A stretch of DNA of 64,000 nt, taken from NCBI GenBank assembly GCA_003260075.1, contig QLIY01000271.1:1-64000 (forward strand), in the 5' to 3' direction. Of the stretch, positions 1-14,440 are shown piece after piece. Both the position numbers and the translations under genes were made by a program. The notes beneath the pieces are model-generated. The model had not been told where the DNA came from. It ran no database searches and was given only the letters and a program-made list of their open reading frames with translations. Within the stretch, counting starts at the first letter, position 1, and every line of letters starts with the position of its first letter. Source of the DNA: Phallusia mammillata (Eukaryota; Chordata; Ascidiacea; Phlebobranchia; Ascidiidae).

Positions 1-39
1 ATTTGCCAAATATCATAACGCTGGAACGTCACACTAAGA

Positions 40-439
40 CAGGGGTACACAACCTGAGGCCGTACGGCTGCATGCCACCACAGAGTCGAGTTTGTACGGC
101 CGTGAACATGTTCATTAAAATATATGTACAGGAGGCCGTGACGTAAATCAACTCTTCTGCTAAATATTTTGATTTTTAAACTGCTCTAAACAGTTTTTGT
201 GGTATTAAAGAGTATTGCCAGCCTAATAACCATATGCTCCAGACTTTTTGTACGCCTATTGTGTGCAAACAAAACAGGTACCACAAGGGGGGGGGGGCCT
301 GGGATTTTGGGGCGCTATTAGATGGTATATATATGGTATCAACCAAGTATTTTAAAACAAAAAAGCAGGTGAATGGCGGCCGTTGGTGAAATATAAATCT
401 ACGATGCGGCTGTCTTAGCAAAAAGGCTGTGCACCCCTG
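40..439. mobile_element. hAT-type nonautonomous element with 8-bp target duplication
   Basis: A 400-bp element with imperfect inverted ends: CAGGGGTACACAACC on the left and GGCTGTGCACCCCTG on the right. It is flanked by CACTAAGA (32-39) and CACTAAGG (440-447), which match at 7 of 8 bases. The 8-bp duplication and CAGGGG ends are hAT hallmarks. No transposase is visible. It lies in a KATNB1 intron. Confidence 0.75.
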
Positions 440-1017
440 CACTAAGGTTTTTATTTTATTTTTTTGTCGTAACAAAGAGCACTGTGCGCGTTGTTTGTAA
501 GCAGAAAAACAACGAGATTTTGTAGGTAGCAATCTTTATCATGTTTGTGTATAAATGAAAATACAATGCTTCATTTTGGTAAAAACTTTGAAGTAATCCT
601 GAAACAAGTTGCTTGCATTATTATTATGTCAGAATTTAACAAAATGTCAAACAGGGGGGGGGGAAGAAATTAACCTGGGATTTTTTGGCGCTATTAGATG
701 GTATATATATGATTTAAATCAAGTATTTTAAAACAAAAAAGCAGGTGAATGGCGGCCGTTGGTGAAATAAGATGCAGGCTGTCTTAGCAAAAAGGCTGTG
801 CACACCTGCTCTAAGGTTTACGTTGTTCGTAAGCAGAAAAACAACGAGATTTTGTAGGTAGCAAAAACTTATTACTTAATCTTTTTCATGTTTGTGTACA
901 AATGAAAATACAATGCTTCATTTCGTTAAATACTTAAAATTGCCGAAATTAAAGCAATCCTAAAACAAGTTGCTTGCATTATTATTATTATGTCAGAATT
1001 TAACAAAATGTCAAACA
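289..1017. repeat. Diverged tandem duplication, two copies of about 360 bp
   Basis: The segment 289-652 recurs at 653-1017. Both copies begin with a run of G, then share the GGCGCTATTAGATGGTATAT block, the right end of the 40-439 hAT element, the GCAGAAAAACAACGAGATTT block and an end at GTCAAACAG. The copies differ by substitutions and by small and larger indels, so either they are an old duplication or two alleles were placed in tandem by the assembler. Confidence 0.8.
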
Positions 1018-1084
1018 GTAACTGTTGCCACTACGTTTGAACAAAAACTAATTATGACTCTACCAACCACAATGGGTTAAAAAC

Positions 1085-1654
1085 TACGGTTGGTTCGGAT
1101 ATCAATAACTTCCACTATCCGGATAACGGATATATACGGATATTTTGAAATTAGCTATCCGTTTAACCGGATAATAATAAGTCTATACCAACATCATCCA
1201 ATTGTGGCACCGATGTCGTTTTAGTGTTCATAATTGTCCAGCATATAATAAATTTACGCATTTACTGCTTAAGCAGTATGGGACGCCGTTACGAAAACAA
1301 ACAAAAAACTTGCAAGATAGCTAACTTGCCGCAACTTAGTTACTTGCGTCGCAAGTTAGCTATGTTTCATTGCAAGTTAGCTAAGTTGCTGCATGTTACC
1401 CGGTGCATTGTGGGAAATTCATATCTAAATGTATGGAGATGTCCCACAATGCACCAGGACATTCGAACATTTCTTTTTCGTATCTCAAAATTTATCCCTC
1501 CGAACAAATTATTTGAAAATGCATAAAACGCGTAGGCGGCGCTATTCTTTTGTTATCCGGTTAACCGACACAAAAATATCCGGATATCGGATAACAAAAA
1601 TTCCTTCGGTTAATCGGTTAACCGGTTATCCAATATCCGGATAATTCAACCCTA
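1085..1654. mobile_element. hAT-type element rich in ATCCGGATA palindromes
   Basis: A 570-bp element with ends TACGGTTGG and (on the opposite strand) TAGGGTTGA, flanked by perfect 8-bp copies of TTAAAAAC at 1077-1084 and 1655-1662. Both subterminal regions carry repeated ATCCGGATA and GGTTAACCGG palindromes. The middle has three GCAAGTTAGCTA-like repeats in both orientations. No transposase is encoded. Confidence 0.75.
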
Positions 1655-1668
1655 TTAAAAACCTATAG

Positions 1669-2019
1669 CAGGGGTTCTTAACCAGGGGTACGTGTACCCC
1701 TTGGGGGTACGAAGCATCAAAGCAGGGGGTACGACATGCAGGGGGAAATTAGGCATGTTTGTGAAAAATGCGTAACAAGTTACTTTGTTGTATGTCTAAA
1801 CGGTTTGGTTTTGTACTACTTACAATACTGTTTAATGTATGCATTCAACATTAAAGTTATAAATACACTGAGTTTAATTCTTATTATTACAATTTTATTT
1901 ACTTCTGTCGGTCACTGTAGACAGGGGGTACGAGAAAATTTCAGAAAAAAAAATTTCAAAGTGAGAAAAAAATTTCAAAGCTCAAAGGGTACGAGTGCTA
2001 AAAAGGTTAAGAAACACTG
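1669..2019. mobile_element. hAT-type MITE with perfect 8-bp target duplication
   Basis: A 351-bp element. The left end CAGGGGTTCTTAACC pairs with the right end GGTTAAGAAACACTG. ACCTATAG flanks it on both sides (1661-1668 and 2020-2027). GGGGTACG is repeated internally. It inserted immediately beside the preceding element, so its left target copy overlaps that element's right one. Confidence 0.85.
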
Positions 2020-2035
2020 ACCTATAGGATGTAAC

Positions 2036-2105
2036 TTTGGGGTTCGACCAAAGGATGAAGCATATCGTAGGGGTTCGGCCGATATAAAAAGGTTAAGAAC
2101 CACTG
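2036..2105. mobile_element. Fragment of a related hAT MITE (one end only)
   Basis: Ends in GGTTAAGAACCACTG (2091-2105), the same terminal repeat as the 1669-2019 element, preceded by repeated GGGGTTCG words. No matching left end or target duplication was found, so this is a truncated or displaced copy. Confidence 0.5.
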
Positions 2106-2157
2106 ATCTAATGGCTTCATGCTTATACACAAAAACATCTTTTTAGCAATAAATTAC

Positions 2158-3541
2158 CTGTCATTACCGCCAGTTGCTAAAAGAAATTCACGAGGATGGT
2201 ACTGAAGACAAGTTAAAGGTCCACTGTGGTCTTTTAATTCATGAAGCAACTTTCCAGCAGTGATATCCCAAAGCTTTAAAATGGCCACAATGTTTACAAC
2301 TGCATCTAACCACTATTTTAAATAAGATTGCATGATATTACCTTACATGTTCCATCTCTAGATGCGGAAGCGATCCATCGGCCATCAGGACTAAAATCAA
2401 CATCACTAACACTGTCATCATGGCCCTGCATAACATAACACAGCTCATATGACGCACATATATAGCAGTGGCATAATACACCAGTTTTTCAAGAACATAC
2501 CTTGTACGTAAAGATACAACCTTTACGACGAACATCCCACATTCTTACTTTGTGGTCATCTGAACCTGATGCTATAAATTCTCCATAGGGATGGAAATCA
2601 ATTGATCTAACTGCAGCTTTGTGTCCAGTCAAATGCCTTACAACTAAAAATTTTGGTAAATAGATAATTCAATAGTTGTCTATGTAATATAGCTGGCAAC
2701 ACTTTATGTACTAAATTCTTTATTAATTGATGTATACCAGCGTTATACAGAAATTATACAACATACAAACCAAGTGTGTCAATGTAAAATATTACTCGAA
2801 AAGAGCCAAAAACATTCAGTTACCTTTGGCTGTTGATAAATCCCATATTCTTAATGCCCCTGATCTTGAACCAGCACAAACCAGTTCCTCACTTGCATTA
2901 AAGTGGACTGTTTCAACAGATGTGCTCAGGGGAGTCAGACTCTGCATAAAACAATAATGATGCAAAATATGCCATTTTCCACTCAAGTGTTCCAATATTT
3001 TTAATAGTTTTTTCTTTTCAATTGACCATTCTTCAAAATTTTCAAATTTTGTTTTTTTATTTGTGTTTATGTAAGTGTGGTTTGTGTGAATTTATATGAA
3101 ACTTTTATATTTAAGATTTATAAAGTTTATGTCGGGATTGTGCCCTAAGATAAGTCTTGAATTTAAGACTTTTTATATTGCAGACAAATCTGGTTGAACT
3201 CATATCAGATAATCTCATAATCCATTTAATTGAATAGGGATCCGATCCTAGAAAATTGGGTGAACAAAAACTACCAATATGCAGTTGGGTGATCCAACAT
3301 GCCAAAGATTAACTTTTCCATCCTCTCCCCCTGTGGCCATTACACGACCAGATTTTTGACCGAGCACCGCACATGTCACTGTTGAACCATGTCCAATAAA
3401 CTCTTCTGCAAAACAGATAATGTAACGGTACACATTGTTCCTGAGCGTATTTGCATGATGCAAACATAGTTTATATAGCACCAGAGTAAAATAACGGCAA
3501 AACTTACGGATTTTCTGGCTTTTCTTGATGTTAGTTGTCAT
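2158..3541 (-). CDS. KATNB1: Katanin p80 WD40 subunit B1 (partial, 5' six exons)
   Basis: This encodes the regulatory and targeting subunit of the microtubule-severing enzyme katanin, which binds the AAA ATPase p60 and acts at centrosomes and spindle poles. Coding exons run right to left: 3541-3508, 3405-3275, 2941-2824, 2643-2501, 2425-2342 and 2273-2158. All have GT/AG borders and compatible phases, giving about 208 residues. The product starts [12 protein letters not shown] and contains five WD40 blades. Diagnostic stretches are [63 protein letters not shown] and [12 protein letters not shown]. They follow vertebrate KATNB1 block by block, including the RRKGCIF signature after blade 3. The start is the first ATG, and the exon-1 junction restores the family IQE sequence. 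The gene is cut by the left edge: the last exon ends in phase 2 with a GT donor, and the following 2.1 kb is transposon-filled intron. The sixth blade, linker and p60-binding C-terminus lie outside the window. Confidence 0.9.
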
Positions 3542-4254
3542 GGTCTTATCCAGAAAATAACATGCATTGAATATAAATTACACTATTTCACCTATTGTAA
3601 TGGCTTTAACACCTACAAATACAAATGTCAAATTCTTCAGTGAAACAACCAGACTCTAATAATGACTAAAAACTAGTTAAAAAAAATTTAATTGGTGATA
3701 AAATAGTAATTTTGTGACAAAGATTAAACTTCATTAAACAGAATTTCATAGTTTCCACAACTGTTTTTTAATTGCAGTAAACAGATACTGGTGATTCTAT
3801 TGGAATAAATTCATACTTTAATCCACCAACACTTACTACTTGCTTCACAGTTTACACCCCCAAATCTTTTTTCGTCTTTGCCTTTGTTTGTTGTTTATTT
3901 CAAGCGGTTTGGTTGGGACAGTCCCAAATGCGATACATGTTTTTAAACCGGCCACTGCATTTTAAATTTATTCCATAACAAAACGGTTCGCGCGCAAACT
4001 TGACAATAAGTAAACAGTAAAATATAACAGCTTGCTATATGCGACAGCCCAAGACCACCTCTACACATGTAGCCGCCACAAATACGAAACATTTTTACAA
4101 TATTTACCCAGTACAGGCCTTTTTAGGTAAATAAAGTGAGGTTACTGGAGTCCCAAATTACGGACTGTTCTTGTTAGTTTAATTGCAGGTCACATTACGA
4201 CACTTGTCATGTTAATAAAAAACGACATACTTCAACAAAAAAGAACTTTTGTTT

Positions 4255-4260
4255 TTTATT
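4255..4260 (-). terminator. Candidate polyadenylation signal of LCMT1
   Basis: AATAAA on the minus strand, about 110 nt downstream of the proposed LCMT1 stop codon and upstream of the KATNB1 5' region. Position and sequence fit a poly(A) signal. No transcript evidence is available. Confidence 0.45.
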
Positions 4261-4370
4261 CAAAGAAAAAATCGAGCGTTTGCAAATTGTTGCAATAAAA
4301 GCAAGTCTCTCTCTTTACTTAAAGTGTGTTCACAGTGAAATAGGAAGTACTGCTCTGAACGTTTGCCTCC

Positions 4371-6840
<2,470 letters not shown>

Positions 6841-7080
6841 CAGTTTTTGCAAACATCTTGATCTTTAAGTTATCAACACAAAAATGCTTGACCTTTTACT
6901 GTTCATGTTAACTTTGCCGGCACTCAACAACGCGTAATGTGGCTACAGCTTAACCTACGTCTGATCTAAAATACTTACCGATCTGTCTCCCGTTATTGTA
7001 AACTATATCCGATAGATGTGCTGGAGCCCCATCACGCATTTGAAAGTGTTGTCAATTTCAAGATGTCGCCAGGATCACCG

Positions 7081-7150
7081 ACTGCTTATAGCTAGCGCAA
7101 CCGCCTTGTGTTCGCATGGTTGTGAGTTCTATCTCTGTCTCGGCCACTTA
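7081..7150 (+). repeat. Possible tRNA-derived SINE relic
   Basis: A TAGCTAGCGCAACCGCC stretch followed about 30 nt later by TGTGAGTTCTATC resembles degenerate A and B box spacing. It does not fold as an intact tRNA, and no poly-A tail was identified. Tentative. Confidence 0.2.
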
Positions 7151-7494
7151 TGTTTCTGATCAAGAAACTTCAGCGACATTTCTTCTACCCAATATAACCT
7201 TATTATTTGAACTAAATTGAAGTGATCAACTACCTAAATAAATAAAAAACAAATTCAACGAGCCTGCAGTGAAACCAAAACTAGTAAGTGAGCTATGGTG
7301 AAACAGGCAGCTGGAAGGCAGCCAGGTGTTGTCCGCCCAGCGAGAATAAAAAAAAAAAGTGTAAGTCTTTCAAAACGCGTAAGATATAATTTAGCAAATA
7401 GTACAAAAATATACGGACACATCGACACGTCATTCGCGTAATATAGCAAGGTTAACGAAAATATACATAAGCTATTGCTGCCAGGCATAAAATC

Positions 7495-7611
7495 AAGTTT
7501 ATAGAGCTCTTCTGGCAAATGTATTTTTATTCCGACGTTTCCACCTTGACCTGTATAGGACGTGAAAACGTCGGAATAAAAATACATTTACCAGAAGAGC
7601 TCTATAAACTT
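7495..7611. repeat. Near-perfect 46-bp inverted repeat (long hairpin)
   Basis: Arms 7495-7540 and 7566-7611 are reverse complements at 45 of 46 positions, with a 25-nt spacer. On a minus-strand RNA the single mismatch is a G-U pair, so the stem would be continuous. No target duplication is evident. It lies between the SLC49A4 3' end and the LCMT1 5' end. It could be a foldback MITE core or a long hairpin RNA locus. Confidence 0.85.
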
Positions 7612-9257
7612 GTTTACGAAAAGAGTTTCGCTTTCGCACAACAAACTATTGCGCAAGAGTTCCTGTAGGACTTGTCTGTAAAAAAAAGTTTCATATCGTT
7701 GTTGATTCGATAATTACAGATCATAATCTGTTTGATAAAAAAGCGCCATTTGAAGATTGAAGAAACCTGCTTTTAAACAGTTACAAAATTAGGTACTCAA
7801 AAACGGGAAGGGCGCAAAACAAACCAAAAGAAGTAATTTCATAGGCTATTGGCAATTGTATTGAGTCTGCTTTACCAATAAATAATGCAGAAGATTTTCC
7901 TAGAAGATAAACATATATATATATGTAAACGAAACATTAGAAGACAGAATACAAATAATGCACTTTCAAACAGTAAACAAGTACAGTACATATTTTGCAG
8001 TGGAAATGCCATAATTGTGCTGATAATTACTTGAGGCAAGAAATATAAAATGTACTAATTTCACACACACAATGAATACATACTACACCATACACGTGAA
8101 TAACATTGTAATCGGTTTGCAGTACCAAACTAAGGCAATTTTGTCAAATAGTAATCAAGTTTCTATATAGGTGCAAATAACATACACACCCTGTAGTAGC
8201 AATGAATTGAATTGTGGCTATTAACAGTCCTTAATAGAAACCAACCAACTATGGCTCATGAAAACAGCAAATTACCCAGGTAGATTTAAAGTTTTAGCAC
8301 TTCGAAAAAATAAACAAAAATAGAATAGAAGCATATCTGGTGCATTTTGGGGGTAACCACTGAAAGCACAAACAAAAATAAAAGTGCTTGTCGGCTACTT
8401 TAAATAACATAGCACAGTAACACAAAAATAAAGTAAATAAGTCAGTGCCAATAAACAGCAAAAGTTATGGACAGCATTGCTTAGCTTAATTATACTACAA
8501 AAAGTTACTAGCTGCCGAGAGTTAAATCCCTTAACACATATTGGACGTTAGGTTAAAGTCATGGTAATAAACATGCAATTTTAGAAATAATGCACTCAAT
8601 AAACATAGTAATACATGGATGTACTGCTTTTAAATTAGGCAAAAAGGCGAGGGAAAATATATGTAATAACACTGATATTTAATCTTGACTTCAAAAACAG
8701 AAAAAAGTTGGTAAACAAAAATTCAGTTTTTCCTTTACTACAAAAAGTCAGCAAACAGTGTATAACACAACATAACAATAACTCACTTTTGATTTGATGT
8801 AACATGTTTTTAACTAAGTTTTGGTACATGTGTAATAAATAATGGCATTTGCTAACTTAAAAGTTAAACTTTCTACATTTCATTTTCTATTTTATGACAC
8901 AAGAAAAATAGTTTAAATATGCATTTTAGTAATCTCGTACCAAAGGCAATTAGGTGCTATGGACAGGACAGTACATAAACATCACTTGTGCGAAGACATT
9001 ACAAATCAAAATTTATCAAATTAGTCAAAAATGGAAACAGTTTTCGTTTAATTATATTACAAATTATTTTGGAAACAGTCCAATTTTCACCATCGTACTG
9101 CAACCTTCTAAAATGGTTACACCTTTAAGTATTTGGTTTGTGTTTTCATTACAATAAAACAATTCCAAAAAATGGTCCAACATATGCAGAATTGGAAACA
9201 GTGTTAGTTTGCTACAAATTGCACAAGAAAAGTATATTTTTCACCATTGTAAGTGCA
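7612..9257. other. SLC49A4 3' flank, no gene recognised
   Basis: AT-rich sequence immediately downstream of the SLC49A4 stop on the minus strand. Part of it is probably the 3' UTR. No conserved coding sequence, tRNA or bounded transposon was recognised. Confidence 0.5.
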
Positions 9258-12200
9258 TCAAGCAATAACCTCCTCAGAAGTTGCACCTGCAATCATTCGC
9301 TTTGTGTTCACATTACAATCAACTGATCCATAGGAGGTAGAAGAAATTTCACTTTCATCATCTTTCACTTGTTTGTCGAGCTGCAGCCGCTGATTAACTT
9401 CTTTGATACCAAAAGCCAAGATAGGAACAGCCAGCACCAAACACGCAAGCAAAATGTAGTTGGCGAAAAGAGGATCTAAAAAGAACAAATGTTGGATTTT
9501 TTAACCACAAAAAGTCATTATGCATTTGTCAACTTGTTGTTTTAGTTTGGGAGTAGGACAGTTGATTTTATTATGTTGTTACCACTCAGATATTATGTAA
9601 ACAACAACAAATTGGCATTTCCGTTTGAACACTAGTTTCGTATAAATGGGGATGAATATGAAATTTAATGATCGGGTCAGTTTGCTCAACTGCTTGGCCG
9701 AGCATCAAAAATAGCGATGCTCGGTACCGAGTACTCAGGTTCTGGCTCGCCTCGGCCCATCCCCACTCAATACCATTCCTATGTATGATGAAGAACTCTT
9801 TATTTAAAGAAACAAATAGACACCAGACAGTACCAACTACCAAATCCGAAGGTCCACAGTTTACTGTATTGTACAGTATTGACAACAATAACCATTACTG
9901 GTGTCTTATACATACATATTGCTGTCAAATATTTTGCATATATATATATATATATATCAGAAATAGGTCATACTGAACTACCCAATGTAAAACATGCAGG
10001 ACATATGCAAAATATTTAAAAGTAGTTCCTTTTTATGCCTCCAGTGATTCAAAGTACTGAACTTATTGGTGCCATCCAGTGCATCTGGCTTAACATGGTT
10101 TAAAAAAGTAAGCAGAGGGATACTTACTTGAAGAAACATTAAGGCCAAGAAGAAACACAAAAGAGAGAACATTCATAAGCCAAACAACAAACGAAGCAGA
10201 TGTTCCCTCGCTAATTGGGTAAGCTGCATCAGCTGACATTTCCATAGTAAGAGGTACAGCAGCATTCATTGCAATACCAAGAACGACCAATACCACCCAA
10301 ACTTCAGCTAAAATGGAAAAAAAATATAAATTTAGTATATTAGTCTAAAAAATAATAATTTGACAACAGACAGGCAGATCATAGCAAAAAAATATTTCTA
10401 AAATGTCACATTTTCCTAATTTTAGGACAATGCATGTTTTAAATATTAACTTAACAATAAAATCAGAGCCAATATTTGCATGTTCCCTAATTTTGTCTAT
10501 TATTTTTTCCTTTTTTTTCTTATTTTTTATGGGTGGACATCAATGTCAGTAAACTATGTGCCCCCTTGATAAATTTATTTGTCATGTTGCAATTGCAAAA
10601 TGATGTATTTTTTCCAGCAACACATGAAGCAGAAAATACTGGAAATTATGACCCATTTACAAAAAAACAATATGTTACAGTCACAAGACCTATGTATTCA
10701 GTAGCTAACAATATCATACTATATATTCAAATCATCAGACAAATTTTGGCTGACCACAAACATATCTTGAATATCATGTGACTTGTTGTCATGGCAAAAC
10801 AGTGTGCAAAATTTAATTAAATCAACTTTAACAGAAGTTTTACATTACCTTCATGAGCTACAAAGGGTGGAAATTTGAGCCACTTATTAGCAAGGATCAC
10901 AAAGTAGGCAAATGCAAGTAGACAAACAGTAAACAATATAACCAGCACTAACTTCATACGTCCCTTCAGTCGATCCGTCAACCTGCACGTACCAAAGCAA
11001 TTAATGTATGTAAAATGTTTGTTGAAACAATATGCTTTTCTTACCACCCAATTACCATGCCTATGGCACATCCAGCTAAGGTTGTTACAAATCCCATTAA
11101 GTCACTGGTGTTCTGAAAATATAAAATGGAAATGTGATGAAATAACACAGTAACATGCAAGAATGCAAACATTTATGTTGCTGTAAGAAAGTAAAATTAT
11201 TGTGAAATCATAATAAACAAATGATAAACAGAATGTGCAAATTATTTAAGAAGAGTGCAAATTATTTAAGAATTTCACCAATTTAAAAGTTATCACCAGT
11301 TTCCATCTGAAAGAAAAGAACATTAATGTTTTAAACAGGCGAAACATATTTATCCGTTTCGAAAATAAAAGATTCCACTGTCATTGATCATCTGCTGCTC
11401 TTCTTGAAAATATTTTTTGATATTTAATAAGTGAAGACAGACCCATGGGTCACCAACCTGTTACACAGACTGATTCCTGTAGTCTGTTATGACATTTTCA
11501 CTTGAACAGAAGTTCAGTTTCTAATTATAAAATTAACCCAATTTTCCCACTAACCTGGGATATGCCAAGTGGACTAAATAGCAATGGCATTACACCAGTC
11601 CATCCTCCCCACGTGCCCAGCACCATTGCTGAAGTTACAGCCACTACCCAGTATCTGGCATTTGACTTTAGAGCAATCAAACCTTCCTGCAAAGTAAACC
11701 TACATGTTAAAGGAATGAAAAATAATGGTTGCTGCATAACGATTAGGTAAGATTTTAAATATCTCAATGCGATGAAAAAGAATCATCAATGCCTTCTACA
11801 GGAATTAGCAAGTTTAAGATGCAGTTTGAAGTCTTAAGAAATGGTAGTGCAAGGTGACGAGTCTATTGTAATGAAGCATGCTCTGAATAATAACATGAGA
11901 TGCTTAGTGCTTAACCAAAAACAACACTTTGTGCAAATTAGTAAGTCTGTGACCAATGACACAGATACAATTCCAGCTGTTGGTTAATGTGTGATCTTTA
12001 TTTGCACAAATGTTTGTGCTATGTCAACTTTAATGCATACCAAGCCAATAAGTTCATTGCTTTATTAAGCAGTGCATTAGCCTACACTGCAAACAAACTT
12101 CATACAGTGCCAAAATGATAATGTAAGGCAAGAACTAACAATTAAGATCAAAGAAAATAATATATATCATTTTTTATGGTTAATCATTGGTGCCAACAAT

Positions 12201-14440
12201 CTTGACTGAAGGAATAACTCAATTAGAATTGAGCATATAACAATGTACCTTTAAATTCAATCTGTCCAAGGATGCAGAAATACTGGGTGGGCTTGGCGGC
12301 TTGTTTGGGAAGAAAATGAACATGGAAATAAATATGGCAGCACTAACTCCAAACTCCATGTACATTACATGTTTGATTTGAGATCTAACACCATTTGATT
12401 ATTTAAAGAATACTATAAGTTACAATACATAAAAAAAGAAGTACTCCAAATATAAACAGAAATATATTTTCGTCTAGAATACATTTTACATGATTTAAAA
12501 CTAGTAACTGGGTATGGGTGCTTAAATACATTGGAATGATTTTTACAATCTTGGTGAGAAAATGTTTTCACAGTTTGAGAAGAGTCACAATTAGGGCTGT
12601 TAAAAAAAGGAACTATTTTCTTTTCATAAAAATTTACGAGCCACAGTTAAGAATCACTGCTGTGTAATTTCATTGTCTGTGCCCACCTGAGAGCATAAAC
12701 TTCTTGGCAACTTCCATTGTTTGACACAAAGTTGGTTACATGTGTAGAACAAGATATATTTCTTGTGTTGTTTGAAGGTTGCTGTACAAACAGTGGTCCA
12801 ATAATAAATGCTGCACCAGTTCCTATAAATAGAAAAAAAAATAAGTTAGCATAGTTTTTGCAATGCATATATATTTCTATAATGATTGAGTTTTTCTTAG
12901 GTTAAGATTGCTTTTACATTCAATCGCCAAACTGAAATAAGTTTCAGTAAAACTAAAAGACAGAATTGTTTCCCAGTTTGGCCCAGGAATTGTAGTTTTG
13001 TTTAATGCTTTGATAAAGCAGATGATTACTTAATTATATACATACCAAAGTAGTTAAACAATGTTGTAATCCCTGTTGCAGTTATTCTTTGTTCTGGTGG
13101 AAACCATACATTGGACATTAAAGCAGGAACAGCCATAACAGGACAACCACTAATACCATTCAGTATCTGGCCCGCATGAATAAAACTAAACAAAACACAA
13201 ATTTGCATTAAATCTACCATGGTATAACAGTCACAAATGCACTGGAATACATACTACTTAAGGATGTGAACATCTAGTGGCAAACATCTTAATGCTGTTC
13301 CCAAGGCAACCAAGAAGGCACCTGACACAACAGTTGGCCTCAGACCCTTGTTGTCTAGCAACCACATGTAGAAAGGCATTGAAATAATAAAGGTGATAGG
13401 ACCCCAGTTTGTCAGCATGGTAATTTCCTCTGAAAAAAGGTTCAAAGTCACAAAATTGATAAGAGAGAAAGATTTATCCAATGTACATGCCAATGCAAAC
13501 TAAAATAGGGGCAGGTTGGTGAAAGGGTGCAGCAGCCATATTGTTCATTTCAGTTAACACGCAGGGTAACCCAATGAAAAAAGCAGATGCGCAAATACAT
13601 ATGACACAGTTCATTTTTTTACACAGGTACAAATGATTCCAGTTATTCACAAATTCTACATTATTGCAAAATAAATCACAAACAGTAACCTATATTAGTA
13701 TTTCAGAAAACCTCAAGGTGATTGTATATTTTTACTCATTACAACAAAAAAATACTATTGAGTGGAATCATCTGAATGCATACATATCAAGGCAGACTGA
13801 TAAAAAAGTACATATGTAAATCATTTCTATAGTAAACTAAACTACCTGGAGTGAATCCCAGAGCAACCTCCGCTGAGTCATCAATTGGACTCCAAGTGTT
13901 CCAAACAGCACCCTGGGCCAAACCAAGAAAGGCAAACACAAAACAAATGTACCATCTATACCAGTATGTTTTACATTTTCCACTTTTCTCTGATGGAAGT
14001 AGACTTGAACTTTCATCTTCACATGATGAAGAAGTCAGGCGTTCTTTCTCTGAGTTTGCATCACACTGAAAGTTGTTTAAGATTTAGTTTTACTGCTTTG
14101 GTATCAACTGTGGGTGAAATACTCAAGCATATCCGGACATTTGATGCTTTACTAATCATAACTCAATGCAAGTTAACATGCAACGGTTCAAACAAAGCAA
14201 GAAATGACATGTATATGTATTGTGAATCTATTATCGGTGGTTTTTTTAATGATGTCATAATTGAAATCAATTTAATTTAAAAAGTATTGCAAATCTAACA
14301 ATATATCCACTGTTACATAACTTTTTTTTATTTCATTACCAGTATAATTTGTATTGCAGAAACAGAAATCGTTAACCTTAATTGACTTCATAGTTCATAC
14401 AATGCATGTTTGCAAGATGGAAATCACTTACCGTATTCAT
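9258..14440 (-). CDS. SLC49A4: SLC49A4/DIRC2-like lysosomal major facilitator transporter
   Basis: A 12-helix major facilitator superfamily carrier. Vertebrate SLC49A4 (DIRC2) is a lysosomal membrane protein. Exons, right to left: 14440-14432, 14065-13846, 13429-13258, 13185-13046, 12822-12687, 12384-12249, 11686-11555, 11112-11045, 10982-10849, 10307-10128 and 9475-9258. All have GT/AG borders and consistent phases, giving 514 residues (human 478). Family blocks: LAQGAVWNTWSPI in helix 1, WGPITFIISMPFYMWLLD, LGTALRCLPLD, HAGQILNGISG, WFPPEQRITATGI, YMEFGVSAAIF, GWTGVMPLLFSPLGISQ, LTDRLKGRMKL and AYPISEGTSASFVVWLMN. A cytosolic N-terminal ESSSLL (residues 21-26) is an acidic dileucine sorting motif, comparable to the dileucine near the N-terminus of human DIRC2. 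The loop after helix 5 has NXS/T sites (NNT, NIS). A second possible first exon lies at 16053-16142. The transported substrate cannot be told from the sequence. Confidence 0.9.
9937..9958. repeat. TA dinucleotide microsatellite
   Basis: A short alternating TA run in an intron of the SLC49A4-like gene. Confidence 0.8.

Noticed and set aside
6976..7060. Short ORF beginning MRDGAPAHLSDIVYN with a GTAAGT donor, reminiscent of the transposase DGAPxH motif
   Set aside because: Its phase does not fit the LCMT1 exon at 6382, and no other transposase motif is nearby. Too short to call.
9640..9780. Inverted TGGGGATG ends suggesting a MITE in an SLC49A4 intron
   Set aside because: No target duplication could be found and the inverted match is only about 8 bp.
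12590..12665. CAGTGATTCTTAACTGTG-like hAT end on the minus strand
   Set aside because: No partner end or target duplication was found; at best a fragment.
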